Source: Methylosinus sp. Sm6
Lineage (GTDB): Bacteria > Pseudomonadota > Alphaproteobacteria > Rhizobiales > Beijerinckiaceae
Length of the DNA: 64,000 nt
Reading direction: 5' to 3'
Assembly: GCF_019802345.1 (NCBI RefSeq)
Contig: NZ_JAINDZ010000016.1
Coordinates: 1 to 64,000, forward strand
The number at the start of each line of letters is the position of its first letter. Position 1 is the first letter of the stretch. Positions 35,544 through 45,338 of the stretch are shown here, piece by piece. The position numbers were made by a program, and so were the translations under genes. The notes under the pieces are model-generated. The model was given only the letters and a program-made list of their open reading frames with translations. It had not been told where the DNA came from and did no database searches.

Positions 35544-36050
35544 GTGCCGCCATTGGTCGAGAGCGCGAGACACGCCATCGAGATGCGCGCGAAGAGGCTC
35601 GGCCTCGGCGTCGCATTGGATGCAGCGGCGATTCTCTCGGCGGCAGTCGCGCTGTTCTTCTTCACCTATGGCGCCTTCGTGCTGGCGGATCGGCAATTCG
35701 GGACCGTCGTCGCCAGCCTTCTGCTCGGCGCATTCTATCTCGCGCTCGCGGCGGCTCTGTATGTCTGGTCGCGCAGATTGGCGCAGCAGCCCGTCGGCGC
35801 CCCGCGCTCCGATGACACCGGGAAACTTCTGCTCGCGGCGACCGCAGGCGGGGGGCGTCCAGATTGGCTGGTCGCGCCGGTCGTCATCGCCGCGGGCATA
35901 GAAATACTGCGGCGCGTCGGCGCGCGCCGGCTCATTCCGGCGTTCGCCTTGAGCGCGGTCGCGGTTGCGGCGGCGCAGACCACGATGCGCTCCAGGCCGG
36001 GTAGCTCAGAGAAGACCAACGAGCAGCAGCAGGAAAAGAAACACGCCTGA
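35544..36050 (+). CDS. Small membrane protein, phage-holin-superfamily-like
   Basis: The product has about 168 residues and starts at a GTG (35544) with GAGG 8 bases upstream; no ATG is suitably placed. Two strong membrane segments (AAAILSAAVALFFFTYGAFV and VVASLLLGAFYLALAAALYV) match the phage_holin_3/DUF1469-type proteins that commonly follow DUF883 genes. A third hydrophobic stretch (PAFALSAVAVAAAQ) precedes a Lys/Gln-rich tail. The name reflects fold only; there is no sign of phage. Confidence 0.75.
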   Translation: MPPLVESARHAIEMRAKRLGLGVALDAAAILSAAVALFFFTYGAFVLADRQFGTVVASLLLGAFYLALAAALYVWSRRLAQQPVGAPRSDDTGKLLLAATAGGGRPDWLVAPVVIAAGIEILRRVGARRLIPAFALSAVAVAAAQTTMRSRPGSSEKTNEQQQEKKHA

Positions 36051-36098
36051 GCGCGACCGGCGCGGCGGCTGCTCGGCCGCCGCGCCGAGGACGGCGGT

Positions 36099-36278
36099 TC
36101 ACACGCCCCCTCTCCTGAGGAGACCGCCGATCAAGGCGATCACGAACAACACGATCGCCACCCAGAACAGCATGCGCGCACCCTCGACGGCCGTGCCTGC
36201 GACGCCGCCGAATCCGAACGCCGCCGCGATGATGCCGATCACGAGGAACACGATGGCCCAATACAGAAGACCGCCCAC
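36099..36278 (-). CDS. DUF1328 small membrane protein
   Basis: A 59-residue two-helix membrane protein ([20 protein letters not shown] and [18 protein letters not shown]) of the DUF1328/YtjA family. It starts at a GTG at 36278 with GGGAGG 5 bases upstream. Such proteins are widespread and often stress-induced; function unknown. It diverges from the nuoD paralogue with a 103-bp gap that must hold both promoters. Confidence 0.88.
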   Translation of the reverse strand: MGGLLYWAIVFLVIGIIAAAFGFGGVAGTAVEGARMLFWVAIVLFVIALIGGLLRRGGV

Positions 36279-36381
36279 GGACGCCTCCCGATGTCGATCC
36301 CGGCCCGGCCGATAAACGCAGGAGCCGCGAAGCGGTTTCTCGCAAGCCCGGATTCTCCGCGCTGGCGCCGAAAGTGACGAG

Positions 36382-37572
36382 ATGAGCCTCGACCCCGAAC
36401 GCAGCTTCCGGATCAATTTCGGACCGGTTCACCCGGCCGCGCATGGCGTGCTGCGCCTCGTCCTCGAGCTCGACGGAGAGATCGTGCGCCACGCCGATCC
36501 GCATGTCGGCTTCCTGCATCGCGGCACGGAGAAGCTCCTCGAGGACAAGACATATCTGCAGGGCCTTCCCTATTTCGATCGGCTCGACTATGTCGCGCCG
36601 ATGAATCAGGAGCATGGCTTCTGCCTCGCGGCCGAGCGCCTGCTCGGGCTCGAGGTTCCGCGGCGCGCGCAGCTGATCCGCGTGCTCTATCTCGAGATCG
36701 GACGGCTTCTGTCGCATCTCCTCAACATCACCACCTGGGCGTCCGATTGCGGCGCGCTCACGCCCAATCTCTGGGGATTCGAGGAGCGCGAGAAGCTGAT
36801 GGCGTTCTATGAACGCGCGTCCGGCGCGCGCATGCACGCAAATTATTTTCGCATGGGCGGCGTGCATCAGGATTTGCCGAATGCGCTTCTCGACGACATC
36901 GATGATTTCTGCGACCGCTTTCCGCAGGCTCTGGACGATCTCGAGGGGCTGCTCACCGACAATCGCATCTTCAAGGAGCGCAACGCCGATATCGGCGCCA
37001 TCACTCTGGACGAGGCCTGGGGCCTCGGCTTCTCCGGCGTGTTTCTACGCGCCTGCGGCGCGCCGTGGGACCTGCGCAAGGCGCAGCCCTATGAATGCTA
37101 CGAGGAGATGGATTTCGACATTCCAGTTGGGCGCAATGGCGATTGCTACGACCGCTATTGCGTGCGCGTCGAGGAGCTGCGCCAGTCGACGCGCATCATG
37201 ACGCAATGTCTCGTCAAGCTTCGCGCGCCCGGCGGCGAGGGCCCCGTCGCAGTGGAGAACCCGAAGATCACCCCGCCCCGGCGCGAGGTCATGAAGCGCT
37301 CGATGGAGGCGACCATCGAGCATTTCAAGCTCTATACCGAAGGCATCCACGTGCCCGCGGGCGAAGTCTATGTGGCGGTGGAGGCGCCGAAGGGAGAGTT
37401 CGGCGTCTATCTCGTCTCGCACGGCGGCGACAAGCCCTATCGCTGCAAGGTCAGGCCGCCATCCTTCGCCCATCTCGCCGCCGCCGACCGCCTCTCCCGC
37501 GGACACATGCTCGCCGATGTCGCCGCGATCATCGGCTCGCTCGACATCGTGTTCGGAGAGATCGACCGATAG
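36382..37572 (+). CDS. Orphan NuoD paralogue (complex I 49-kDa subunit)
   Basis: The 396-residue protein is full length for the quinone-site subunit of NADH dehydrogenase: [39 protein letters not shown] and C-terminal [12 protein letters not shown]. His21 and Tyr70 correspond to the two residues that contact quinone (Nqo4 His38 and Tyr87, same spacing of 49). No other nuo gene is here; the next gene is hupU, 67 bp downstream. NuoD and hydrogenase large subunits are homologous, but the nickel-binding cysteine pairs are absent, so this is not a hydrogenase. It may be a second NuoD isoform for complex I. Confidence 0.88.
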   Translation: MSLDPERSFRINFGPVHPAAHGVLRLVLELDGEIVRHADPHVGFLHRGTEKLLEDKTYLQGLPYFDRLDYVAPMNQEHGFCLAAERLLGLEVPRRAQLIRVLYLEIGRLLSHLLNITTWASDCGALTPNLWGFEEREKLMAFYERASGARMHANYFRMGGVHQDLPNALLDDIDDFCDRFPQALDDLEGLLTDNRIFKERNADIGAITLDEAWGLGFSGVFLRACGAPWDLRKAQPYECYEEMDFDIPVGRNGDCYDRYCVRVEELRQSTRIMTQCLVKLRAPGGEGPVAVENPKITPPRREVMKRSMEATIEHFKLYTEGIHVPAGEVYVAVEAPKGEFGVYLVSHGGDKPYRCKVRPPSFAHLAAADRLSRGHMLADVAAIIGSLDIVFGEIDR

Positions 37573-37639
37573 CGAACGGGTGGGCGCGGCGGAGGCGATG
37601 GTCTACAATCCCCGCGGGGAAACGGAGACCGCCGCGGCC

Positions 37640-38701
37640 ATGACGACGACGACGAACCGAGAGACGGACGAGTTCGCGGTTCTGTGGCTGCAGGCCGGCA
37701 GCTGCGGCGGCTGCACGATGTCGGTGCTGGAGCGTGGCGGCGCCGGCTGGCTCGAGGAGCTGCGCCGTTTCGGCATACGTCTCCTGTGGCATCCGAGCCT
37801 CAGCGAGGAGACCGGCGCCGAGGCGCGCGCCATTCTGGCGCGCATCGAGAGCGGCGAGGATAGGCTCGACGCTCTCGTCATCGAGGGATCCATTCTGCGC
37901 GGGCCGGAGGGGACCGGCCGGTACGACATGCTCGCCGGGACCGGCCGCAGCAAGCTCGACTGGGTGCGCGCGCTCGCGCCTCTCGCCGGCCATTGCGTCG
38001 CCATCGGCAGCTGCGCGGCCTTCGGCGGCGTTCCGGCCGGCGCGCCGGATCCGACCGACGCCTGCGGCCTGCAATATACCGCGAGCGAGGCCGGAGGAGC
38101 GCTCGGCGCGGATTATCGCTCGCGCGCTGGGCTGCCCGTCGTCAATGTCGCCGGCTGCGCGCCGCATCCGGGCTGGATCATGGAGACATTGGCGGCGCTC
38201 TCGCTTCGCCGCTTGACCGCGGCCGATGTCGACGGTTTCGGCCGCCCGCGGCTCTTTGCCGATCATCTCGCGCATCACGGCTGCAGCCGCAATGAATTCT
38301 ATGAATTCAAGGCCAGCGCCGAGGATTTCGCCGAGCGCGGCTGCCTGATGGAGCATCTCGGCTGCAAGGCGACCCAGGCGGTCGGCGACTGCAATCAGCG
38401 CGCCTGGAACGGCGGCGGCTCCTGCACGCAGGCGGGGTCGACCTGCATCGCCTGCACCTCGCCCGGCTTCGAGGCGACGCGCGGCTTTCACCACACGCCG
38501 AAGATCGGCGGAATCCCCGTCGGCCTGCCGCTCGACATGCCCAAGGCCTGGTTTGTCGCGCTCGCCGCTCTGTCCAAATCGGCGACGCCCGCGCGCGTGC
38601 GCGAGAACGCCCGCAGCGACCGCGTCGCGCGAGGGCCGGCGCCGAGCTCCGACAAAAGGTCTGGCTCCGAAAAAAGGACCGGCGCCGAGAAAGCGAAATG
38701 A
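37640..38701 (+). CDS. hupU: H2-sensing regulatory hydrogenase small subunit HupU/HoxB
   Basis: HupU is the FeS subunit of the soluble H2 sensor. The 353-residue protein lacks a Tat signal and membrane anchor. Cluster-binding motifs are LQAGSCGGCTMS, IGSCAAFGGVPAGAPD, HHGCSRNEFYEFKAS, MEHLGCKATQAVGDCNQRAW and GSTCIACTSPGF. The ATG at 37640 gives 19 residues before the first Cys motif, as in relatives; an ATG at 37598 has GGAGG too close to it. It overlaps hupV by 4 bp (ATGA). A Lys/Arg/Ser-rich C-terminal tail follows the last motif. Confidence 0.93.
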   Translation: MTTTTNRETDEFAVLWLQAGSCGGCTMSVLERGGAGWLEELRRFGIRLLWHPSLSEETGAEARAILARIESGEDRLDALVIEGSILRGPEGTGRYDMLAGTGRSKLDWVRALAPLAGHCVAIGSCAAFGGVPAGAPDPTDACGLQYTASEAGGALGADYRSRAGLPVVNVAGCAPHPGWIMETLAALSLRRLTAADVDGFGRPRLFADHLAHHGCSRNEFYEFKASAEDFAERGCLMEHLGCKATQAVGDCNQRAWNGGGSCTQAGSTCIACTSPGFEATRGFHHTPKIGGIPVGLPLDMPKAWFVALAALSKSATPARVRENARSDRVARGPAPSSDKRSGSEKRTGAEKAK

Positions 38702-40149
38702 GCCGCCTCGTCGTCGGTCCGTTCAATCGAGTCGAAGGGGATCTCGAGCTGACGCTCGACGTCGAGGGCGGCGTCGTCCGCGAGGCGCGCGTCGCCGCCT
38801 CGCTCTATCGTGGCTTCGAGCAATTGCTGCTCGGCCGCCCCGCCGAGGACGCGCTCGTCATCGCGCCGCGCGTCTGCGGCATCTGCTCGGTCTCGCAGTC
38901 GCTGGCCGCCGTCGCCGCCTTGCGCGCGGCGCAGGGAACGGAGCCGGCGCCCAATGGCCTCATCGCCGCCAATCTCGCCCATGCGGCGGAGAACATCGCC
39001 GATCACCTCACGCATTTCTACGTCTTCTTCATGCCGGATTTCGCGCGCGCCGCTTATGCGGGGCGCGGCTGGCAGGAGGCGGCGGAGGCGCGCTTCAAGG
39101 CGGTCTCCGGCGCCGCTCTGCGCGAGGCGCTGCCGGCGCGCGCGCGCCTGCTGGAGACGATGGGCCTCATCGCCGGAAAATGGCCGCACAGCCTCGCCTT
39201 CCGTCCCGGCGGCGTGACGCGGGCGCTGGCCCTCGGCGACGAGATGCGGCTCGTCGCTCTGCTCGCGGAGTTTCGCGGCTTCATCGAACGCACTCTGTTC
39301 GCCGCGCCGATCGAGGCCGTGATCGCGCTCTCCAGCGCGAAAGCGCTCGACAGCTTCGTGGAAGGCGACGGCGCGGCCGGCGATTTCGCATTTTTCGTCC
39401 GGATCGCGCGCGATCTGCGCCTCGACGAGCTGGGGCGCGGTCCCGGCCTGCTGATGTCGGCCGGAGCCTATCTCGGCCCGCAGGGCCATCGCTTTCCCGC
39501 CGGCCTGCTCGACACGGCGACCGGCGCGCTGCGATCGCCGCCCCTGCACGCAATCGAGGAGGACGTCTCCCACAGCTTCATGCGCGATACGGCCGCCGAT
39601 CCGGCCCTTGCCGAGACGCTCCCCGACATTCATCGGCCGGGCGCCTATAGCTTTGCGAAAGCGCCGCGGCTGGAGGGCCGCGCGGTCGAGGTCGGCGCCG
39701 TCGCCCGCCAGGCGGTCGCCGGACATCCGCTGATCCGCGATTGTCTCGCGCGGAGCGGCGCATCCGATGTCTTCGCCCGCATCGTCGCGCGCCTGCTCGA
39801 AATCGCGCTGCTGACGCAAGCGATGGACGAATGGACGCGCGATCTGCGTGCGCGCGAGCCCTTCTGCGCGACGGATGCGCCGCTGCGCGACGGCGCGGTC
39901 GCCGGCTTCGTCGAGGCGGCGCGCGGCGCGCTCGGCCATTGGGCGAGCTATCGCGGCGGGCAGATCGCGCGCTATCAGATCATCGCGCCGACGACGTGGA
40001 ATTTCTCCCCGCGCGACTCGGCCGGACGGCCCGGCCCGCTCGAATTCGCGCTGCAAGGGCTCGAGGTCGGGGCCGAGGGCGCGTCGAGCGTTGCGCTGCA
40101 GCATGTCGTGCGCTCCTTCGACCCTTGCATGGTCTGCACCGCGCATTGA
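38698..40149 (+). CDS. hupV: H2-sensing regulatory hydrogenase large subunit HupV/HoxC
   Basis: This is the NiFe active-site subunit of the H2 sensor (483 residues). Nickel ligands lie in RVCGICSVSQSLAAV and the C-terminal FDPCMVCTAH. The protein ends at that His with no cleavable tail, as is typical of sensor hydrogenases, so it needs no maturation endopeptidase. HLTHFYVFFMPDF contains the bulky aromatic positions that narrow the gas channel in sensors. HupUV transmits the H2 signal to HoxJ (56046-57410). Confidence 0.94.
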   Translation: MSRLVVGPFNRVEGDLELTLDVEGGVVREARVAASLYRGFEQLLLGRPAEDALVIAPRVCGICSVSQSLAAVAALRAAQGTEPAPNGLIAANLAHAAENIADHLTHFYVFFMPDFARAAYAGRGWQEAAEARFKAVSGAALREALPARARLLETMGLIAGKWPHSLAFRPGGVTRALALGDEMRLVALLAEFRGFIERTLFAAPIEAVIALSSAKALDSFVEGDGAAGDFAFFVRIARDLRLDELGRGPGLLMSAGAYLGPQGHRFPAGLLDTATGALRSPPLHAIEEDVSHSFMRDTAADPALAETLPDIHRPGAYSFAKAPRLEGRAVEVGAVARQAVAGHPLIRDCLARSGASDVFARIVARLLEIALLTQAMDEWTRDLRAREPFCATDAPLRDGAVAGFVEAARGALGHWASYRGGQIARYQIIAPTTWNFSPRDSAGRPGPLEFALQGLEVGAEGASSVALQHVVRSFDPCMVCTAH

Positions 40150-40348
40150 GTGGTGAGCGGCTTTCCGCGACTGGAAAAGCGATTTTCAATCCCGCGACGC
40201 CGATGCGCCTGCGGACTTTGTGCAATCGCCTGAGAAGCTGGAATTCTTCTTTTTCCAGCCTGCTGGCCCACAACTTGCGCTTCGCTGGACAAGCGGCGTC
40301 GTCGCGCGAATGCCGCAACGCACAATGGGTGGGAAGGAAACAGCCGCC
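40150..40348 (+). promoter_or_regulatory. hupS upstream region with sigma54 promoter
   Basis: A sigma54-type promoter TGGCCC-N5-TTGC lies at 40264-40278, with GG and GC exactly 10 bases apart, predicting a start near 40290. Five bases upstream is a 7-bp inverted repeat, GCTGGAA-N9-TTCCAGC (40237-40259). More CTGGAA/TTTCC half-sites lie at 40166-40176. HoxA, an NtrC-type activator encoded at 54557, is the expected partner. The same inverted repeat recurs at the hupG promoter. Confidence 0.75.
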
Positions 40349-41413
40349 ATGGAAACCTTCTACGACGTCATTCGTCGTCAGGGCGTCACGCGCCGCAGCT
40401 TCACCAAATTCTGCTCGCTGACCGCCGCGAGCCTCGGCCTCGGATCGACCGCCGCCGTGAAGATGGCGCATGCGCTGGAGACCAATCCGCGCATTCCGGT
40501 GATCTGGATGCACGGCCTCGAATGCACCTGCTGCTCGGAGAGCTTCATCCGCTCGGCGCATCCGCTTGCAAAAGACGTCGTGCTGTCGATGATCTCGCTC
40601 GACTATGACGACACCATCATGGCCGCCGCCGGCCATCAAGCCGAGGCGATCCTCGAGGAGACCAAGGAAAAGTACAAGGGCAAATATATTCTGGCCGTCG
40701 AGGGCAATCCGCCGCTGAACGAGGGCGGCATGTTCTGCATCGACGGCGGCAAGCCCTTCGTCGAGAAGCTGAAATGGATGGCCGAGGACGCCATGGCGAT
40801 CATCGCCTGGGGCGCCTGCGCCTCCTGGGGCTGCGTGCAGGCGGCCAAGCCCAATCCGACGCAGGCGACGCCGATCGACAAGGTCATCAAGGACAAGCCG
40901 ATCATCAAGGTTCCCGGCTGCCCGCCGATCGCCGAAGTGATGACCGGCGTCGTCACCTATGTCACGACGTTCGGCAGACTGCCCGAGCTCGACCGGCAAG
41001 GCCGGCCGAAAATGTTCTACTCGCAGCGCATCCACGACAAATGCTATCGCCGCCCGCATTTCGACGCCGGCCAGTTCGTCGAGGAATGGGACGACGAGGC
41101 GGCGCGCAAGGGCCATTGCCTCTACAAGATGGGCTGCAAGGGGCCGACCACCTACAACGCCTGCTCCACCGTGCGCTGGAACGGCGGCGTCTCCTTCCCG
41201 ATCCAATCCGGCCATGGCTGCATCGGCTGCTCGGAAGAAGATTTCTGGGACAAGGGCTCATTCTACGACCGGCTGACCAAAATCCAGCAATTCGGCATCG
41301 AGCACAATGCCGATGAGGTGGGACTCGCGGCCGCTGCCGTCGTCGGCGGCGCCGTCGCCGTCCATGCCGGCGTCACCGCGGTGAAGCGCATCACGACGAA
41401 GCACGACGGGTGA
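40349..41413 (+). CDS. hupS: Uptake [NiFe]-hydrogenase small subunit HupS
   Basis: This is the electron-transfer subunit of the membrane-bound uptake hydrogenase (354 residues). The Tat signal has [20 protein letters not shown]. Cys59, Cys61 and Cys62 form the LECTCCSE motif, and Cys157 and Cys162 lie in [10 protein letters not shown]. The additional Cys61 and Cys162 are the hallmark of the [4Fe-3S] proximal cluster in O2-tolerant group 1d enzymes. Distal and medial cluster motifs follow ([28 protein letters not shown]). A C-terminal helix ([20 protein letters not shown]) anchors it to HupC. A 200-bp repeat-bearing gap separates it from hupL. Confidence 0.97.
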   Translation: METFYDVIRRQGVTRRSFTKFCSLTAASLGLGSTAAVKMAHALETNPRIPVIWMHGLECTCCSESFIRSAHPLAKDVVLSMISLDYDDTIMAAAGHQAEAILEETKEKYKGKYILAVEGNPPLNEGGMFCIDGGKPFVEKLKWMAEDAMAIIAWGACASWGCVQAAKPNPTQATPIDKVIKDKPIIKVPGCPPIAEVMTGVVTYVTTFGRLPELDRQGRPKMFYSQRIHDKCYRRPHFDAGQFVEEWDDEAARKGHCLYKMGCKGPTTYNACSTVRWNGGVSFPIQSGHGCIGCSEEDFWDKGSFYDRLTKIQQFGIEHNADEVGLAAAAVVGGAVAVHAGVTAVKRITTKHDG

Positions 41414-41439
41414 GGAGCGCTGGCGCGCACGTCACCCGC

Positions 41440-41549
41440 GCCTCATGCTGAGCCCGCGCAGCGGGCGTCTCGAAGCACTCCAGAGAGCGCGCCTGACGCT
41501 TCCCCCACCCTTCGAGACGCGGCCTGCGGCCGCTCCTCAGGATGAGGGA
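41440..41549. repeat. Rhizobial-type palindromic repeat between hupS and hupL
   Basis: Left arm CCTCATGCTGAGCCCGCGCA... at 41441 and right arm ...GGCCGCTCCTCAGGATGAGG ending at 41547 form a long imperfect hairpin. Each arm contains GTCTCGAAG or its complement and an inner GC-rich hairpin. The pattern matches the mobile intergenic palindromes common in Rhizobiales genomes. It lies within the hupSL transcript and could slow polymerase or alter mRNA processing. Confidence 0.8.
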
Positions 41550-41613
41550 AGCTCCTACAGGCGCCCTGGACACGAATGACACCGGCAACGGCCGATCTCG
41601 AGGAAACGCGATC

Positions 41614-43404
<1,791 letters not shown>

Positions 43405-43417
43405 AGGGAGGACGGTC

Positions 43418-44143
43418 ATGACCGAGGCGACGCAAGTCCATGGCGTGCTGGACAGCCACGGCGAGAAGGCCGCGCGGCTGGAGAGCGTCTATGTCTATGA
43501 AGCGCCGGTGCGGCTGTGGCATTGGATCAATGCCGCGGCGATCGTGGCGCTGGCGACGACGGGCTATTTCATCGCCTCGCCGCCGCCCTCAACGCCCGGA
43601 GAAGCGAGCGCGCAATTCCTGATGGGCTATATCCGCTTCGCCCATTTCTCGGCCGGCTATGTGCTCGCCGTCGCGCTGCTGATGCGCATCTATTGGGCTT
43701 TCGTCGGCAATGAGCATGCCCGGCAGATATTCTATCTGCCGGTCTGGGACCGCAAATGGCTGTGGGGCGTGCTGCACGAGCTGCGCTGGTATTTGTTCCT
43801 GGCGAAGGCGCCGAAAAAATATATCGGCCATAATCCGCTCGGCCACCTCGTGATGCACGGCTTCATGCTGACGCTGGCCTTCCTGATCGTGACCGGCTTC
43901 GCGCTCTATTCGGAAGGCGCCGGCCGCGACAGCTGGCAATATGCGCTGTTCGGCTGGGTCTTCTCGATCTGGCCCAACAGCCAGGACGTCCATACCTGGC
44001 ATCATCTCGCCATGTGGGGCGTCGTGCTGTTCGTCATCATTCATATCTACACCGCCGTGCGGGAGGACATCGTGTCGCGCCAGAGCCTGATCTCGTCGAT
44101 CATCTCGGGCGAGCGCGTGTTCCGCGACGAGGCCGACAAGTGA
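43418..44143 (+). CDS. hupC: Hydrogenase cytochrome b subunit HupC
   Basis: This di-heme b-type cytochrome anchors HupSL to the membrane and passes electrons to quinone. The 241 residues contain four membrane segments with likely heme ligands in VRLWHWINAAAIVALATTGY, RFAHFSAGYVLAVALLMRIY, HLVMHGFMLTLAFLIVTGFA and HTWHHLAMWGVVLFVIIHIY. GGGAGGA precedes the ATG. A short hairpin-containing gap of 88 bp separates it from hupD. Confidence 0.96.
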   Translation: MTEATQVHGVLDSHGEKAARLESVYVYEAPVRLWHWINAAAIVALATTGYFIASPPPSTPGEASAQFLMGYIRFAHFSAGYVLAVALLMRIYWAFVGNEHARQIFYLPVWDRKWLWGVLHELRWYLFLAKAPKKYIGHNPLGHLVMHGFMLTLAFLIVTGFALYSEGAGRDSWQYALFGWVFSIWPNSQDVHTWHHLAMWGVVLFVIIHIYTAVREDIVSRQSLISSIISGERVFRDEADK

Positions 44144-44166
44144 CGCGCATCCTCGCGACGCGAGCG

Positions 44167-44197
44167 GCGAGGCGGCCCATGGGCCGTATTGCCTCGC
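44167..44197 (+). promoter_or_regulatory. Hairpin in hupC-hupD intergenic region
   Basis: GCGAGGC (44167-44173) pairs with GCCTCGC (44191-44197). The loop contains the 12-bp self-complementary GGCCCATGGGCC (44174-44185). No U-run follows, so it may set differential mRNA stability between structural and maturation genes rather than end transcription. Confidence 0.5.
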
Positions 44198-44231
44198 CCG
44201 CGATGAGGCGGAAAGCGTCGGAGGACTGACG

Positions 44232-44807
44232 ATGCGCACTCTCGTTCTCGGCATCGGCAATATTCTCTGGGCCGACGAAGGCTTCGGCGTCCGCGCGGTG
44301 GAAGCCTTCCATGCGCGCTATGAAACCGGGCCGGATGTGACCGTGCTCGACGGCGGCACGCAGGGGCTCTATCTGGTTCAGTTCGTCGAAGCCTGCGACA
44401 GGCTCCTCGTGTTCGACGCCATAGACTACGGCCTCGAGCCCGGGACCCTGCGCATCATGCGCGACGCCGACGTGCCGCGCTTCATGGGCGCGAAAAAGAT
44501 GAGCCTGCATCAGACCGGCTTTCAAGAGGTGCTGGCCGCGGCCGATCTGCTCGGCCGCTATCCCTCCCGCCTCGCGCTGATCGGCTGCCAGCCGCAGGAT
44601 CTCGAGGATTGGGGCGGCCCGCTGACGGCGCCCGTGGCGGCGGCGATCGAGCCGGGGCTCTCCGTCGCGGCGCAGATTCTCGCCGAATGGGGCGTCGACT
44701 TCCGGCCCCGCGGGGCCGAAGCACGCGAGCGCCTGCTGGCGCACGACCTCGACCATCGCCATTATGAGCGGCGTCCGCGCGGCGCCGAAGAGGAGACGAG
44801 ACCATGA
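44232..44807 (+). CDS. hupD: HupL maturation endopeptidase HupD
   Basis: HupD cleaves the HupL C-terminal tail after nickel insertion. The 191-residue protein shows the M52 peptidase pattern: VLGIGNILWADEGFGVRAVE with the first metal-binding Glu, VFDAIDYGLEPG with the Asp, and KMSLHQTGFQEVLAAADLLG with the His. The C-terminal 25 residues are an Arg/Glu-rich extension. It overlaps the following small gene by 4 bp (ATGA). Confidence 0.95.
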   Translation: MRTLVLGIGNILWADEGFGVRAVEAFHARYETGPDVTVLDGGTQGLYLVQFVEACDRLLVFDAIDYGLEPGTLRIMRDADVPRFMGAKKMSLHQTGFQEVLAAADLLGRYPSRLALIGCQPQDLEDWGGPLTAPVAAAIEPGLSVAAQILAEWGVDFRPRGAEARERLLAHDLDHRHYERRPRGAEEETRP

Positions 44808-45025
44808 AAGCATTTCGCAACGCTCTGACGGCCGCCGTCTCGCTGGCCCCCACCGCCGCGCTGGCCCACCCCGGCGCGCATCCGGCCGACCTCGGATGGG
44901 ACCTCGTCCATATTTTCACTCAGCCCGATCATCTCGTCGCCATGGCCCTCGGGCTCGTCTGGGTGGGCATGACATTCGCCGTCTGCTGTTGGTTCAAGCC
45001 GTGGCGGGCCGACTCCTGGCGCTGA
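44804..45025 (+). CDS. Small exported/membrane protein in hup operon, HupE-like fragment
   Basis: A 73-residue product with a signal peptide (MKAFRNALTAAVSLAPTAAL, then AHPGAHP) and one membrane segment (LVAMALGLVWVGMTFAVCCW). The His-rich start after the cleavage site and the HIFTQPDHLVAMALG stretch recall the N-terminal half-module of HupE/UreJ nickel permeases, which are over 180 residues. It is therefore either a reduced HupE or a distinct small accessory. ATGA overlap with hupD and a 7-bp gap to hupF put it firmly in the operon. Confidence 0.75.
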   Translation: MKAFRNALTAAVSLAPTAALAHPGAHPADLGWDLVHIFTQPDHLVAMALGLVWVGMTFAVCCWFKPWRADSWR

Positions 45026-45032
45026 CGCCGCC

Positions 45033-45338
45033 ATGTGCATCGGCTTTCCCATGACGGTGATCGAAGGCGACGCCTTCGAGGCGCTGTGCGAGCGGCGCGG
45101 CGAGCGGCGACATGTGTCCATGGCGCTGGTCGGCGCGCAGCCGGCCGGCGCGCGCGTGCTGGTGCATGTCGACTCGGCCGTGCGCCTGCTCGATCCGCTC
45201 GAGGCCGCGCAGATCGACGATGCGCTCGACGCGCTCGAGAAGGCGCTCGCCGGCGAAAATGTGGACCATCTCTTCGCCGATCTCGTCGGCCGCGAGCCCG
45301 AGCTGCCCGACTTCCTCCGCGAGCCGGAAAGTCGCTGA
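45033..45338 (+). CDS. hupF: HypC-family hydrogenase chaperone HupF
   Basis: HupF is a HypC paralogue that protects HupL during maturation, especially under O2. The N-terminal Cys2 (MCIGFPMTVIEGD) is the metal/HypD-binding residue. At 101 residues it is longer than HypC (76) because of a C-terminal extension containing LFADLVGREPELPDFLREPE, typical of HupF. It lies 7 bp after the small membrane protein gene. Confidence 0.92.
   Translation: MCIGFPMTVIEGDAFEALCERRGERRHVSMALVGAQPAGARVLVHVDSAVRLLDPLEAAQIDDALDALEKALAGENVDHLFADLVGREPELPDFLREPESR

Noticed and set aside
35544-36050. Prophage remnant suggested by the holin-like protein
   Set aside because: This family name describes a two-helix membrane fold common after DUF883 genes. 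No phage structural, lysis or integrase genes are present.
36382-37572. A hydrogenase large subunit instead of NuoD
   Set aside because: The nickel-binding CxxC pairs are absent, while NuoD motifs and length match throughout.
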